From: Deltaproteobacteria bacterium
GTDB taxonomy: Bacteria; Myxococcota_A; Polyangia; Haliangiales; Haliangiaceae
Direction: 5' to 3'
DNA: 64,000 bases
NCBI GenBank assembly: GCA_020630875.1
Contig: JAHDIH010000002.1
Location: 495,332 to 559,331, forward strand
Under the pieces are notes generated by a model. It did no database searches and had not been told where the DNA came from. It was given only the letters and a program-made list of their open reading frames with translations. Below are positions 1 through 7,453 of the stretch, one piece after another; the stretch's first letter is position 1; the number at the start of each line of letters is the position of its first letter. Both the position numbers and the translations under genes were made by a program.

Positions 1-880
1 CCGCGCCGCCACAACATTGAGAGTCTTCTTTATTCCAAGAAAACTCTCGAACTTCTGCGTAGCGGTTTAAGACGTTTCGTGGTGCGTCGATCTCTCCTTC
101 GTAGCGCGCCAAATAACAAGGGTCGTGATAATAAACGATGTCATCGTCTTTTACTGGTTTCGTCTTTGCCTTTAGAAGCCATTCAGAAAGAGAGACGATT
201 GCGAAACTATTTTGCGGTGGATACCACTCTTTGGCTGTGTGAAGACAAGCTGAACAGTTCACAATCAGTATTTTGGTGTCTTGCAGCTCAGTGATTGCTT
301 CATTCGAATGTTTTGAAAAGTCGTTCTTATTACCGGAAGCAACAAGTGGATAACCAAGACACGTAACCTTTGCGAGTCTTACGTCTCCATAAGAGTTAAG
401 CAGCTGCATCGTTTCTGCGACTTTTTCCGGCGACTTGGACAAAGCATCGCAGCCTGGAAGAAATGCAACAGGAGACTTTTTTTCCGCCCACTTTTGCAAA
501 TCCTCTTGCACTTTTTTTAACAAGCGCTTTTGCCTTGAGCTAAACCGCTCCGGGTAATCTTGCAGTGCAGGATGGGTAACCCCGCGAGCATTAGCTTCAT
601 GTCTCGCTGCAATTAGTCGAACCCCTGGCTCGCTTTCGTGTTTGCAGTAGATGGTGCAGTGTTTGCAACCGGTGCAAGCCCACATCGTGGATGTAGTTTC
701 TTCATTCCACTCACGGTTTCCTAAAACAAGCTGGTAAAGCGCGTCCATCTTTGCGCCTGGGGTGTGAGACTCGTTTCCCGATACCTCAGCTACCGGGCAA
801 GAGTGACGGCACATTTTGGGACAATACCCGCAGTACTGGAGTTCTTGCTCTGCTGAGTCGAGTATGTTCATTTCTGCCAC
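1..880 (-). CDS. Fe-S oxidoreductase, CCG-domain type (3' end outside window)
   Basis: The protein runs off the left edge, so only its first 293 or so residues are visible. Near the N-terminus it has two ferredoxin-type cysteine clusters, CGYCPKMCRHSCP and CTGCKHCTIYCKH, which would hold two [4Fe-4S] clusters. A cysteine-rich domain follows, with PGCD, CLGYP and HDPCYLARYEG and then CCGG at the edge. This is the layout of heterodisulfide-reductase D / GlpC / LldE-like electron-transfer proteins; the electron donor and acceptor cannot be read from the sequence. I chose GTG at 880 because TATAGT lies 7 nt upstream, matching the leaderless promoter pattern in this genome. ATG at 871 and ATG at 916 are in-frame alternatives without a good ribosome-binding site. 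Confidence 0.85.
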   Translation of the reverse strand, partial: MAEMNILDSAEQELQYCGYCPKMCRHSCPVAEVSGNESHTPGAKMDALYQLVLGNREWNEETTSTMWACTGCKHCTIYCKHESEPGVRLIAARHEANARGVTHPALQDYPERFSSRQKRLLKKVQEDLQKWAEKKSPVAFLPGCDALSKSPEKVAETMQLLNSYGDVRLAKVTCLGYPLVASGNKNDFSKHSNEAITELQDTKILIVNCSACLHTAKEWYPPQNSFAIVSLSEWLLKAKTKPVKDDDIVYYHDPCYLARYEGEIDAPRNVLNRYAEVREFSWNKEDSQCCGGA

Positions 881-971
881 GGAATGGACTATAGCCACCT
901 TTGAGGCCCATAGCATCCTAAAGCAGAACATTTGATTGGCGAAGATTGAGAATTCGCACTACAATTTACAG

Positions 972-1250
972 GTGCTTACCGCTGCGATAATTGTTGGACT
1001 CCTTGGATACTACTATTTTGGGCCTAAAATTGGGGTAGCAGTAGGCGTTTCAATCTTCGGATTGAATGCGCTAGCGTTGGTCCGTCCGTCTTACGCCCTT
1101 GCGGCCTATGGATGTGCAGCAGCCATCACCTTCGGCGTAACTTACATGGGACCAAGAATGTCCGAAGGAAAACTAGACGTCTTCGCTCTAGCAAAAAAAA
1201 TGTGGAAGCAGGGTCGTAAACTCTACAAAACTTTTAAGAAAAAACGCTAG
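972..1250 (+). CDS. small two- or three-helix membrane protein
   Basis: A 92-residue protein of unknown function. Most of it is hydrophobic (about residues 1-13, 18-35 and 41-57), followed by a strongly basic tail ending KTFKKKR that should sit in the cytoplasm. The reading frame is open back to TTG at 936, but GTG at 972 has TACAAT exactly 6 nt upstream and removes a polar leader, so I prefer it. Its stop codon overlaps the stop of the convergent HMA-domain gene within a shared CTAG. I recognise no family; presence of a protein is likely from the clean topology and length. Confidence 0.6.
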   Translation: MLTAAIIVGLLGYYYFGPKIGVAVGVSIFGLNALALVRPSYALAAYGCAAAITFGVTYMGPRMSEGKLDVFALAKKMWKQGRKLYKTFKKKR

Positions 1251-1630
1251 GCGGACTCCGCACCATAGCCAAGTTTTTTTATCGCCGCTATTGCTTTGTC
1301 TTCAACCTTAGACTTTGCTTGAATCGTTACGATTCCCGTATCTGAGTTCATTTCTGCTGTGTAGACGTCTTCCAATTTTAATAGCGCTGCCTTTACTTTT
1401 TTTTCGCAGCTAGAGCAGTGCATTCCGGTTACTTTCACTTTGAAACTTACCGCATCTGCAGGAATCTTTTTGTCCGCTAGTTCTGCTGCGCCGATACCAC
1501 TACAGCAGCTACCATCTCCGCCACCTGTACAAGTCGCTTCAGAAGCTTGCTTGTGGTGAGTTTTGCTAGCATGACCTTGTTGGCATGCTGCAGAGAAGAT
1601 TATTGGTAGAGCTAAAACGATAATGCGCAT
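1247..1630 (-). CDS. HMA-domain (heavy-metal-binding) lipoprotein
   Basis: A 127-residue protein starting MRIIVLALPIIFSAAC, a lipoprotein signal with lipobox SAAC, so it should be lipid-anchored in the cell envelope. After a short His/Cys-rich linker (CTGGGDGSCCSG) comes a heavy-metal-associated domain with the metal-binding motif GMHCSSCEKK and the usual ferredoxin-like continuation ending KLGYGAES. This fold binds Cu(I), Hg or similar soft metals in copper chaperones and MerP. An extracytoplasmic lipid-anchored version suggests metal capture in the periplasm. The frame extends upstream to 1699, but that would overlap the next gene and bury the signal peptide. The extra cysteines in the linker are unusual. 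Confidence 0.8.
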   Translation of the reverse strand: MRIIVLALPIIFSAACQQGHASKTHHKQASEATCTGGGDGSCCSGIGAAELADKKIPADAVSFKVKVTGMHCSSCEKKVKAALLKLEDVYTAEMNSDTGIVTIQAKSKVEDKAIAAIKKLGYGAESA

Positions 1631-1658
1631 AGTTTTTTTTAGCGCATATTCGGATGTA

Positions 1659-2708
1659 TTACCATACAACTCGAGCGCCAAGGCTGAGCGAGGCGGCAAG
1701 GTTTTGCGTTAAGTCCGCCTGAGTGTAGATTTTGAGTTGTAGAATGTTCACTTGCGCCCCCGCAAACGCTCTGAACTTACCAACACTTGGCCCGGACTCT
1801 TCAGAGGCTGTAATATTGCCGGTTCCGAGGTTTACGGTTTGACTTGGGTCGTTGGGGTCTTCTGCTTCCAAATCACCGGTTACGTTAACGGTTAACTTAG
1901 CTTTGCCAGCTTGCAAATCTGCTCCGACGCCCCCATAGATGCTCAGAAAGTAGAGAAGTCTGGCATTGGTCGACAGCTCGATGGGAACGACAATCGCGTT
2001 TAGATCTAATTCGTAGTCGCCGGTAGCGGTAAGACTCGCCATTCGTTGCATCCCATTTTCCCCGACTGAAAACTCGTTGCGTATGGTTTCTCCTCCTGTA
2101 AACTTCAGCGTTGAAGACTGCAGGCCCGTGGTAAGATCAAGTCCACCCCATTGAAACGCGTATTTAGCTAGTCCGTTCACTTTAGGCGTGATCAATTTGA
2201 TTTGTGCGTGAATACCGAGATTAGTCGAATCAATGTTGAGGTAATCATTGAAACTCATGCTTCTCTTAAAGTAGTTGGCGTAAAGATTTACTCTGTCGAA
2301 TCCTACGACTCCAAGATTGATTCCTGCCATAATCGAAATGTTGCCGGCGAGTCCGCCAACAAGACGGCCTTCCTGCACGCCTTCGAACCCTTCGTTGCCA
2401 GCTGACGCCGCAACGTTAAGTCCTCCACCAAAACTAAAACTGGTCATATTCGAGGCGTAGTCAACTCCCAGTCCCTTGTTTGATAAGCTAGCCGCATTTG
2501 CAAAAGCACCGAGGTATTCGTCAGGATCGAACAGTCCGTAGATTTCTTGAATGTCTCTTTGAATATCGGCTTCAAGTTGATTCAGATCGTATCCCACTGC
2601 TGCAGCAAAGTCGTTTGCTTCAGGTGTTGGATCCAAGGAAATAACGACATCTGCAAAAGAAGTTGTCGCCAGTCCGAAAATAAAAGTGCTTACCAGTCCC
2701 CACCGCAT
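1659..2708 (-). CDS. outer-membrane beta-barrel protein, unknown function
   Basis: A 349-residue protein with a cleavable signal peptide (MRWGLVSTFIFGLATTSFA/DVV). The body alternates hydrophobic and polar residues in glycine-rich strands and ends in the aromatic residue Trp (SLGARVVW), typical of a membrane beta-barrel. It resembles DUF6588-like barrel proteins, but I cannot confirm that. Upstream of ATG lie both a purine-rich run (GGAAGGGGGG) and GATAAT ending 6 nt before the ATG, so either SD-led or leaderless translation is possible. It may be transcribed together with the HMA lipoprotein, which starts 28 nt after its stop. Confidence 0.7.
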   Translation of the reverse strand: MRWGLVSTFIFGLATTSFADVVISLDPTPEANDFAAAVGYDLNQLEADIQRDIQEIYGLFDPDEYLGAFANAASLSNKGLGVDYASNMTSFSFGGGLNVAASAGNEGFEGVQEGRLVGGLAGNISIMAGINLGVVGFDRVNLYANYFKRSMSFNDYLNIDSTNLGIHAQIKLITPKVNGLAKYAFQWGGLDLTTGLQSSTLKFTGGETIRNEFSVGENGMQRMASLTATGDYELDLNAIVVPIELSTNARLLYFLSIYGGVGADLQAGKAKLTVNVTGDLEAEDPNDPSQTVNLGTGNITASEESGPSVGKFRAFAGAQVNILQLKIYTQADLTQNLAASLSLGARVVW

Positions 2709-2869
2709 ACGAAAATTATCCCCCCTTCCAGTGTAGTTCCAAAAGCAACAAGAGGAGAAGAACTGTCGAATTTCTTCTTTCTAGCCCGACATGTCGTCCA
2801 GGGTAAGAATATGTTGTCATTAGCCTACAGCGTATTGGGCTGCCAAACGTATTTACGATAGTATCGGGT

Positions 2870-3454
2870 ATGCGAGTTTTAGCTGTCTCTTTATTACTAC
2901 TTTCAGTTTCGTGCAAAAAGGAAAAAATTGAACCGGCGGTACCAAGTAAAAGTTCCCCACCAGCTAGAGCAACTGCCGACGAAAAAGTAGTAGAGCAAAA
3001 AAACGCTTTGGTGTCGCAACCTCGAAAGAAAGATTGGGCCCGTTATGAAACGGACGAGTTTTCAATCGATTACCCGAAAGACATGCTCTTCAAGAACGAT
3101 GGAATGATGGGAGCTAAGTTTTTTCTTTACTTCAAAGAAGGGGACAGTGTTCGAAACAACATCAATCTAATGGTGCAACCTTTACCGGGCAAGCTATCCG
3201 CAAAACAAATGCTAATTGCCGCAGAAGCCGAAATCAAAGGTCTTGACGATGCAAAGATTCTTGAAAAAGAAATTAAAGGAGGGGTCCCATTTGTAGTCTG
3301 GGAAGGAACCATCGGGAAGCGTCTACGTTTCAAGCAGCTGTTCCAGCAGAAAAATTTAAAAAACTATGTGTTGACCTATACTGCCTTGCCTGAGAATTTT
3401 TCGAGTGACCTTGAAGACTTTGAATCTATCGCCGCTACATTTGTTGTGAAATGA
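2870..3454 (+). CDS. lipoprotein with PsbP/DUF1795-like domain
   Basis: A 194-residue lipoprotein: signal MRVLAVSLLLLSVSC with lipid-attached Cys15. A charged linker (residues 16-58) precedes a globular domain beginning YETDEFSIDYPKDM. The opening 'F.I.YP..M' strand and the end 'L..FESIAATFVV' are the pattern of the PsbP / DUF1795 fold, found in envelope proteins of unknown role. TAGTAT lies 5 nt before the ATG with no Shine-Dalgarno, so the message is probably leaderless. Its stop is 2 bp from the stop of the convergent lipoprotein gene. Confidence 0.7.
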   Translation: MRVLAVSLLLLSVSCKKEKIEPAVPSKSSPPARATADEKVVEQKNALVSQPRKKDWARYETDEFSIDYPKDMLFKNDGMMGAKFFLYFKEGDSVRNNINLMVQPLPGKLSAKQMLIAAEAEIKGLDDAKILEKEIKGGVPFVVWEGTIGKRLRFKQLFQQKNLKNYVLTYTALPENFSSDLEDFESIAATFVVK

Positions 3455-3456
3455 GG

Positions 3457-4344
3457 TTAGTCCATTGAGGACAAAATATCATTAATTGTATCAAAAGCAT
3501 CCGCAGCCGATTGAGTGCTTAGTTCAAGATTTAGGTCGACTGCATTTTCATTGGCAGAGATTGTAACTTTCTTGAGCAGGTCGAGTAGGACTTGCGGAAT
3601 GTCATTGCCAAGATTTGCGATTCCCATTTTCAATACAGTGGTAATCATAAATGCTTGGTTTTTGTCTTTCAGCACGAAGGATAGGTTGGCGAGAAGTTTC
3701 TCTTTTGTTGATGCGGAGAAGTAGAGTGCTTCTAGATCTACAGAAATTGGCAAGTCTTTGGTGACTTCGGTAGGTATTTGCGTGGTCGCAAGCCAAATGT
3801 CGCTACTGGTAGCTACTTTTGATTTTATCGAAGTGTAGTTCGTGGAAGAGCCGAATCCACCACCTTTTATCGCAGAGAGAAGGGCCGGTTTGCCCTCTGA
3901 AGCCAGTACCACGGTACGGGGGCCAACAAACGTCGCTACCGCACCATCCTTAGTGTGAATGTATTGTCCCTCGATTCTGCTATCTTCTGATTTTTTGGCG
4001 CATTCGTAGACTTTCTCCTTGGAGAAGCCTTGAATTACGGTAACGAAGGAGTCCGTACTAGTTCCTCCAACCCAAACGTTGGCAGCGTTCGTTAGCGGAT
4101 CAATGCCACACTCTGCTTTGAAGTCTTGCCAGTCTGAGCTCTCACCCAAGCCACGGACGAGTGTTGGCTCGATCTTTTTGAAAAAATCGCTGCTTCGAAA
4201 TTGGTCAAAGTTCACCCCCAGTACAAACTGAGAGTCCGCCGGGAGCATTTCAAGCGCTTGCTGTGGCGTGACAGGGCCAAAAGGCTTGGGCTTGGAACAG
4301 CCAGAACCAACAACAATCAGTAAGCTAATTAGTAAGGCGCGCAT
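3457..4344 (-). CDS. lipoprotein, third and most divergent member of a tandem paralogous trio
   Basis: A 295-residue lipoprotein starting MRALLISLLIVVGSGC (lipid-attached Cys16). It shares a block order with its two upstream neighbours: 'QALEMLPADSQFVLGVNFDQFRSSDFFKKI', 'FKAECGIDPLTNAANVWVGG', 'VIQGFSKEKVYECAKK', then a tail with 'NENAVDLNLELSTQSAADAFDTI'. The conserved Cys pair (CGIDP and YECAK) suggests a disulfide in the periplasm. The frame stays open to 4428, but only the start at 4344 exposes the signal peptide. Function unknown; it may be a recurrent envelope sensor or binding module. Confidence 0.75.
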   Translation of the reverse strand: MRALLISLLIVVGSGCSKPKPFGPVTPQQALEMLPADSQFVLGVNFDQFRSSDFFKKIEPTLVRGLGESSDWQDFKAECGIDPLTNAANVWVGGTSTDSFVTVIQGFSKEKVYECAKKSEDSRIEGQYIHTKDGAVATFVGPRTVVLASEGKPALLSAIKGGGFGSSTNYTSIKSKVATSSDIWLATTQIPTEVTKDLPISVDLEALYFSASTKEKLLANLSFVLKDKNQAFMITTVLKMGIANLGNDIPQVLLDLLKKVTISANENAVDLNLELSTQSAADAFDTINDILSSMD

Positions 4345-4535
4345 CACTGCTTTCTTACCACTAGGTTTTCTGCTTGGGTATTGTCCGGGCTCAAATTCGA
4401 CCATTGAGTCTGCTGGTGCTTGGAGCACTACGCTTGCAGGGAAAATAGGCTTCCACTGCAGTTGTCCAAGAAGATAGGCGAGTGGATTGAAAATCGTGAG
4501 GCGACCCGGTGTCGTATTGCGAATTCGTAAATCCG

Positions 4536-5438
4536 CTACATTTTTGTCAGCGTGTCGACGAGTACCTCGAACTCATCGTTGGAAAGGGCCCAGTTTGCTT
4601 TGAAAGCCGCCCCAACGTTAGAGAATTCGATCTTTCGCACCGCGTCTTGGGCAGCTGGAGGCGCCCCGGCTTGCTCGAGTTGAGCTTGCATTGCCCCAAG
4701 TCCCATCGGAACCATTTGTTTCATCATATTGGCCTCTGATTCGTCTTTTAAGTTTGCTGTTAAATCCAAGGTAACCCCTCTGGAAACATCCAAAAATAAT
4801 GCTAAAGACTGCACCGTAACGGGAAGTCCTGCGGCACCAGTTGGGATCTTTGACAGCGTCCCCCAGGCCGCTGCGCTGGTATTGGCGGTTTGATACGCTG
4901 CAGATGACGTGAACGTCCCTGTTTTTGATGTGGCTTGCGTAAGAGCTGCGACGCCGCCTCCAGTAATTATCAGTACGTTTTGTCCAAGGAATCCCAAGGT
5001 AGAACCGTCCGGTTTAGTAAACGAATCGCCGCTCTTTTGCCAACCGTCTGCGCCATCATGGCACGCAACTACTTTATCTTTCGGTATGCCCTCTACCACG
5101 GCTACCATTGACTTTTCATTGTCGGGATCTCCACCAAGCCAGATTCTAGATACGGTCTGCACGGGATCGAATCCGCACTTTTCCTTCATTTCTCGAAAGT
5201 CGGCTTCCTCGTTTAGAGACTTCTGTATCTCAGCAGAAAACTTGCTCCAAACTACGCTTCCTTTGATGGCGGTAAAGTCGACTCGCAAAACTAACGGAGA
5301 ATCACTAGGCAGCATCGCTAGAGCCTCCATATCCGTAAGAGGGCGTACCTCCTCGGCTTTTTGCGGATAATTGGCAGACTTGGATTTTCCGCAAGCCGGA
5401 CCAAAAGCAAGGAGAGAAGCTATCATCAAAAATCGCAT
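4536..5438 (-). CDS. lipoprotein, member of a tandem paralogous trio
   Basis: A 300-residue lipoprotein, signal MRFLMIASLLAFGPAC (Cys16). It is closely similar along its length to the next gene upstream: 'MLPSDSPLVLRVDFTAIKGSVVWSKFSAEIQKSLNEEADF', 'MKEKCGFDPVQTVSRIWLGGDPDNEKSMVAVVEGIPKDKVVACHDG' and 'MVPMGLGAMQAQLEQAGAPPAAQDAVRKIEFS'. The second half probably forms a repeated version of the first domain. It has its own start region after the terminator of the upstream gene, with TACTAC ending 6 nt before ATG. Function unknown; the shared Cys pair suggests a periplasmic disulfide. Confidence 0.78.
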   Translation of the reverse strand: MRFLMIASLLAFGPACGKSKSANYPQKAEEVRPLTDMEALAMLPSDSPLVLRVDFTAIKGSVVWSKFSAEIQKSLNEEADFREMKEKCGFDPVQTVSRIWLGGDPDNEKSMVAVVEGIPKDKVVACHDGADGWQKSGDSFTKPDGSTLGFLGQNVLIITGGGVAALTQATSKTGTFTSSAAYQTANTSAAAWGTLSKIPTGAAGLPVTVQSLALFLDVSRGVTLDLTANLKDESEANMMKQMVPMGLGAMQAQLEQAGAPPAAQDAVRKIEFSNVGAAFKANWALSNDEFEVLVDTLTKM

Positions 5439-5510
5439 GATATCGTAGTAGCACCTGCGACACCCCTGAGGAAACTTTGCTCGCCCTCATTCTAGTCAAA
5501 CTCCCGAAAA

Positions 5511-5537
5511 AGCAAAAAGGGCGACCGAAGTCGCCCT
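5511..5537 (-). terminator. rho-independent terminator of the first trio lipoprotein
   Basis: On the minus strand GGGCGAC-TTCG-GTCGCCC (7-bp stem, stable TTCG tetraloop, 5519-5536) is followed by TTTTTG and a second T run. It lies 20 nt after the stop codon of the gene at 5557-6519, a textbook arrangement. It separates that gene from its downstream paralogue. Confidence 0.88.
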
Positions 5538-5556
5538 CTGCAAAGCAAATTAGTTG

Positions 5557-6519
5557 CTACATCATTTTCATCATTGCATCGACAAGAGCGCCGACTTCTT
5601 TGTTAGAGAGGTTTAGCTTGGTGTTAAACGCTGGGCCTTTGCTAGAGAACTTGATTTTCTTAACCGCATCTTTAGCTTCTGCTGGTGCGCCGGCTTGTTC
5701 TAGTTGGGCTTGCATCGCGCCAAGGCCCATCGGTACCATTTGTTCCATCATTTTTGCTTCCGACTCGTCTTTGAGATTTACAGTAAGGTCAAGGTCAAAA
5801 CCTTTTGCAAGTTCTACAGAACCCATTGCAGATTTTGGTGTTACTGGGATTTGACCACCTTTAGTTGCGTCGTCAGGAATCTTAGTAACGGCGAACCAAA
5901 TGCTGGCACCGGTTTTTACGCTTGATTTCACGTTTTTGTAGTCGGCAGAGGAAGCAAGTGTTCCCTTCTTCGCAAGAGCGGTCTCTAGAGGAGATTTTCC
6001 GCCAGCAGCTACAACAATGGCATTGTCGCCAGCAAATGCAAGAGCGGTTCCATCAGGCTGAGTGAAGTAGTCACCGTCTTTTTTCCACTTGTCCGTTTTG
6101 TCACTGCAAGCGAGCATTTTGTCCTTCGGAATACCTTCTACTACAACGATCATTGATTTTTCATCTTCAACTTTTCCGCCGACCCATACTTTCGAGATGG
6201 TCTCCATTGGATCGAATCCGCAATGTTTCTTCATTTCTTGAAAATCAGCTTCTCCGTTTAACTCTTCGGTAATTTTTCCCTCGAATTTACTCCAGATGGT
6301 GCTTTTCTTAATCGCGTTGAAATTGATTCTTGCGATTACCTGCGAGTCGCTCGGAAGCATCGAAAGGATGTCGTTAGTGCTTAGGCTTCCCGGGGCTGCT
6401 ACGTCTGGTTGCTCCGTTGCACCACCACCGCTGCCACCAGCTGCTTTTTTGTCATCTTTTTTACAGCCAGCAAATGCAAGCATTGCTGTTGCGACTACCA
6501 CCAAATTCCTAAATTTCAT
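5557..6519 (-). CDS. lipoprotein, first member of a tandem paralogous trio
   Basis: A 320-residue lipoprotein, signal MKFRNLVVVATAMLAFAGC (Cys19), followed by a Lys/Gly-rich tether. The body repeats the family pattern: 'ILSMLPSDSQVIARINFNAIKKSTIWSKFEGKI', 'EADFQEMKKHCGFDPMETISKVWVGG', 'MIVVVEGIPKDKMLACSDK', 'YFTQPDGTALAFAGDNAIVVAAGG' and an alanine-rich helix 'MGLGAMQAQLEQAGAPAEAKDAVKKIKFS'. TAAAAC ends 6 nt before ATG. The strong terminator downstream indicates a monocistronic message. I do not recognise the family; three copies in a row imply recent duplication and divergence. Confidence 0.8.
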   Translation of the reverse strand: MKFRNLVVVATAMLAFAGCKKDDKKAAGGSGGGATEQPDVAAPGSLSTNDILSMLPSDSQVIARINFNAIKKSTIWSKFEGKITEELNGEADFQEMKKHCGFDPMETISKVWVGGKVEDEKSMIVVVEGIPKDKMLACSDKTDKWKKDGDYFTQPDGTALAFAGDNAIVVAAGGKSPLETALAKKGTLASSADYKNVKSSVKTGASIWFAVTKIPDDATKGGQIPVTPKSAMGSVELAKGFDLDLTVNLKDESEAKMMEQMVPMGLGAMQAQLEQAGAPAEAKDAVKKIKFSSKGPAFNTKLNLSNKEVGALVDAMMKMM

Positions 6520-6643
6520 GTTGGCGTTTTAGCACGTCACTGTGGAATGCCCAGCGGTCTAGGAGGTGAACGTATGTCAACTCGGAAAAAAGGACGACTT
6601 GTAGTCGGATTGTTACATTCAGTTTAATCCGGGGAGCGGTGAT

Positions 6644-6687
6644 CCACGTGGTGGAGAACGCTCTTTCAATCTTTCTCAATATTGAGA
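6644..6687 (+). promoter_or_regulatory. palindromes in the sdh upstream region
   Basis: The 256-bp gap before sdhC holds CCACGTGG (6644-6651) and a 14-bp perfect palindrome TCTCAATATTGAGA (6674-6687). Either could be an operator for a dimeric regulator of the respiratory operon. TAAAAT follows at about 6698 as a possible -10. No function is shown; these are simply the only symmetric sites in this gap. Confidence 0.4.
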
Positions 6688-6775
6688 GTACTTCAACGTA
6701 AAATAGAACCAAACGCAATGTTTGGGCATCTCATACATACGTGGTAAACGCCGTGCAAAAGGAGCACATCATTAA

Positions 6776-7441
6776 ATGAGCTATCTCAAATCATCAATTG
6801 GAGCAAAAACCGTGATGGCCATCACGGGCGTCATGCTTATTCTTTTCTTGGTCGGTCACCTAATCGGTAACTTGTTAATCTTTGCAGGACCTGACGTATT
6901 CAACAACTACGCTCACAACCTCAAATCGATGTGGGGTGGCAATTTCGTCTGGGTGGCACGTAGCGGACTTTTGGTTGTCACACTAGTGCACATACTTTCT
7001 GCGGTTCGGTTGGTGATGCTTAACAAGAATGCGCGACCGCAAAAGTATCAAGTATTCAAGCCAAAACGTTCACCGTTCTACGCACGTGTGATGCCGATGT
7101 CGGGACTGATTGTTCTTTCCTACATTATATTTCACCTGGCGCATTTCACCGTTGGTGCGGTCGCGGTCAAAGATTTCGATGCAAAGCGGGATGGTATGCA
7201 TAACATCTATGCAGTTGTCATCGAATCCTTTTCCCATTTCTGGGTTTCCGGAATCTACATTTTTTCAATGCTGCTACTTTGCTTTCATTTAGCCCACGGC
7301 GTAAGCAGTGCCTTTCAGTCACTCGGTCTCAACCATCCGAAGTACAACTGGCTGTTTTCTAAAGCTGGTCCGGTAACAGGAACCCTTTTCTTTGTCGGAT
7401 TCTGCAGCATTCCCGTCGCTACTTTGGCGAACATTATTTAA
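6776..7441 (+). CDS. sdhC: succinate dehydrogenase cytochrome b558 subunit
   Basis: A 221-residue integral membrane protein with five hydrophobic segments, matching the single-subunit cytochrome b558 anchor of the Bacillus/Bacteroidetes/epsilon-type succinate dehydrogenases and fumarate reductases. It has the expected histidines for two b hemes (GHLIGNL near residue 23, HILSAVRL, HLAHFTVG, HLAHGVSSAFQSLGLNHPKYN). It anchors SdhAB and passes electrons to quinone. Unlike most genes here it has a real Shine-Dalgarno (AAAAGGAG, 11 nt before ATG), so this operon has a leadered mRNA. It starts an operon with sdhA 12 nt downstream. Confidence 0.95.
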   Translation: MSYLKSSIGAKTVMAITGVMLILFLVGHLIGNLLIFAGPDVFNNYAHNLKSMWGGNFVWVARSGLLVVTLVHILSAVRLVMLNKNARPQKYQVFKPKRSPFYARVMPMSGLIVLSYIIFHLAHFTVGAVAVKDFDAKRDGMHNIYAVVIESFSHFWVSGIYIFSMLLLCFHLAHGVSSAFQSLGLNHPKYNWLFSKAGPVTGTLFFVGFCSIPVATLANII

Positions 7442-7453
7442 CGAGAGCTAACT

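Noticed and set aside
2547-2916. Frames overlapping the outer-membrane and lipoprotein genes on opposite strands
   Set aside because: They have low-complexity or basic-rich translations, no start signals, and overlap well-supported genes.
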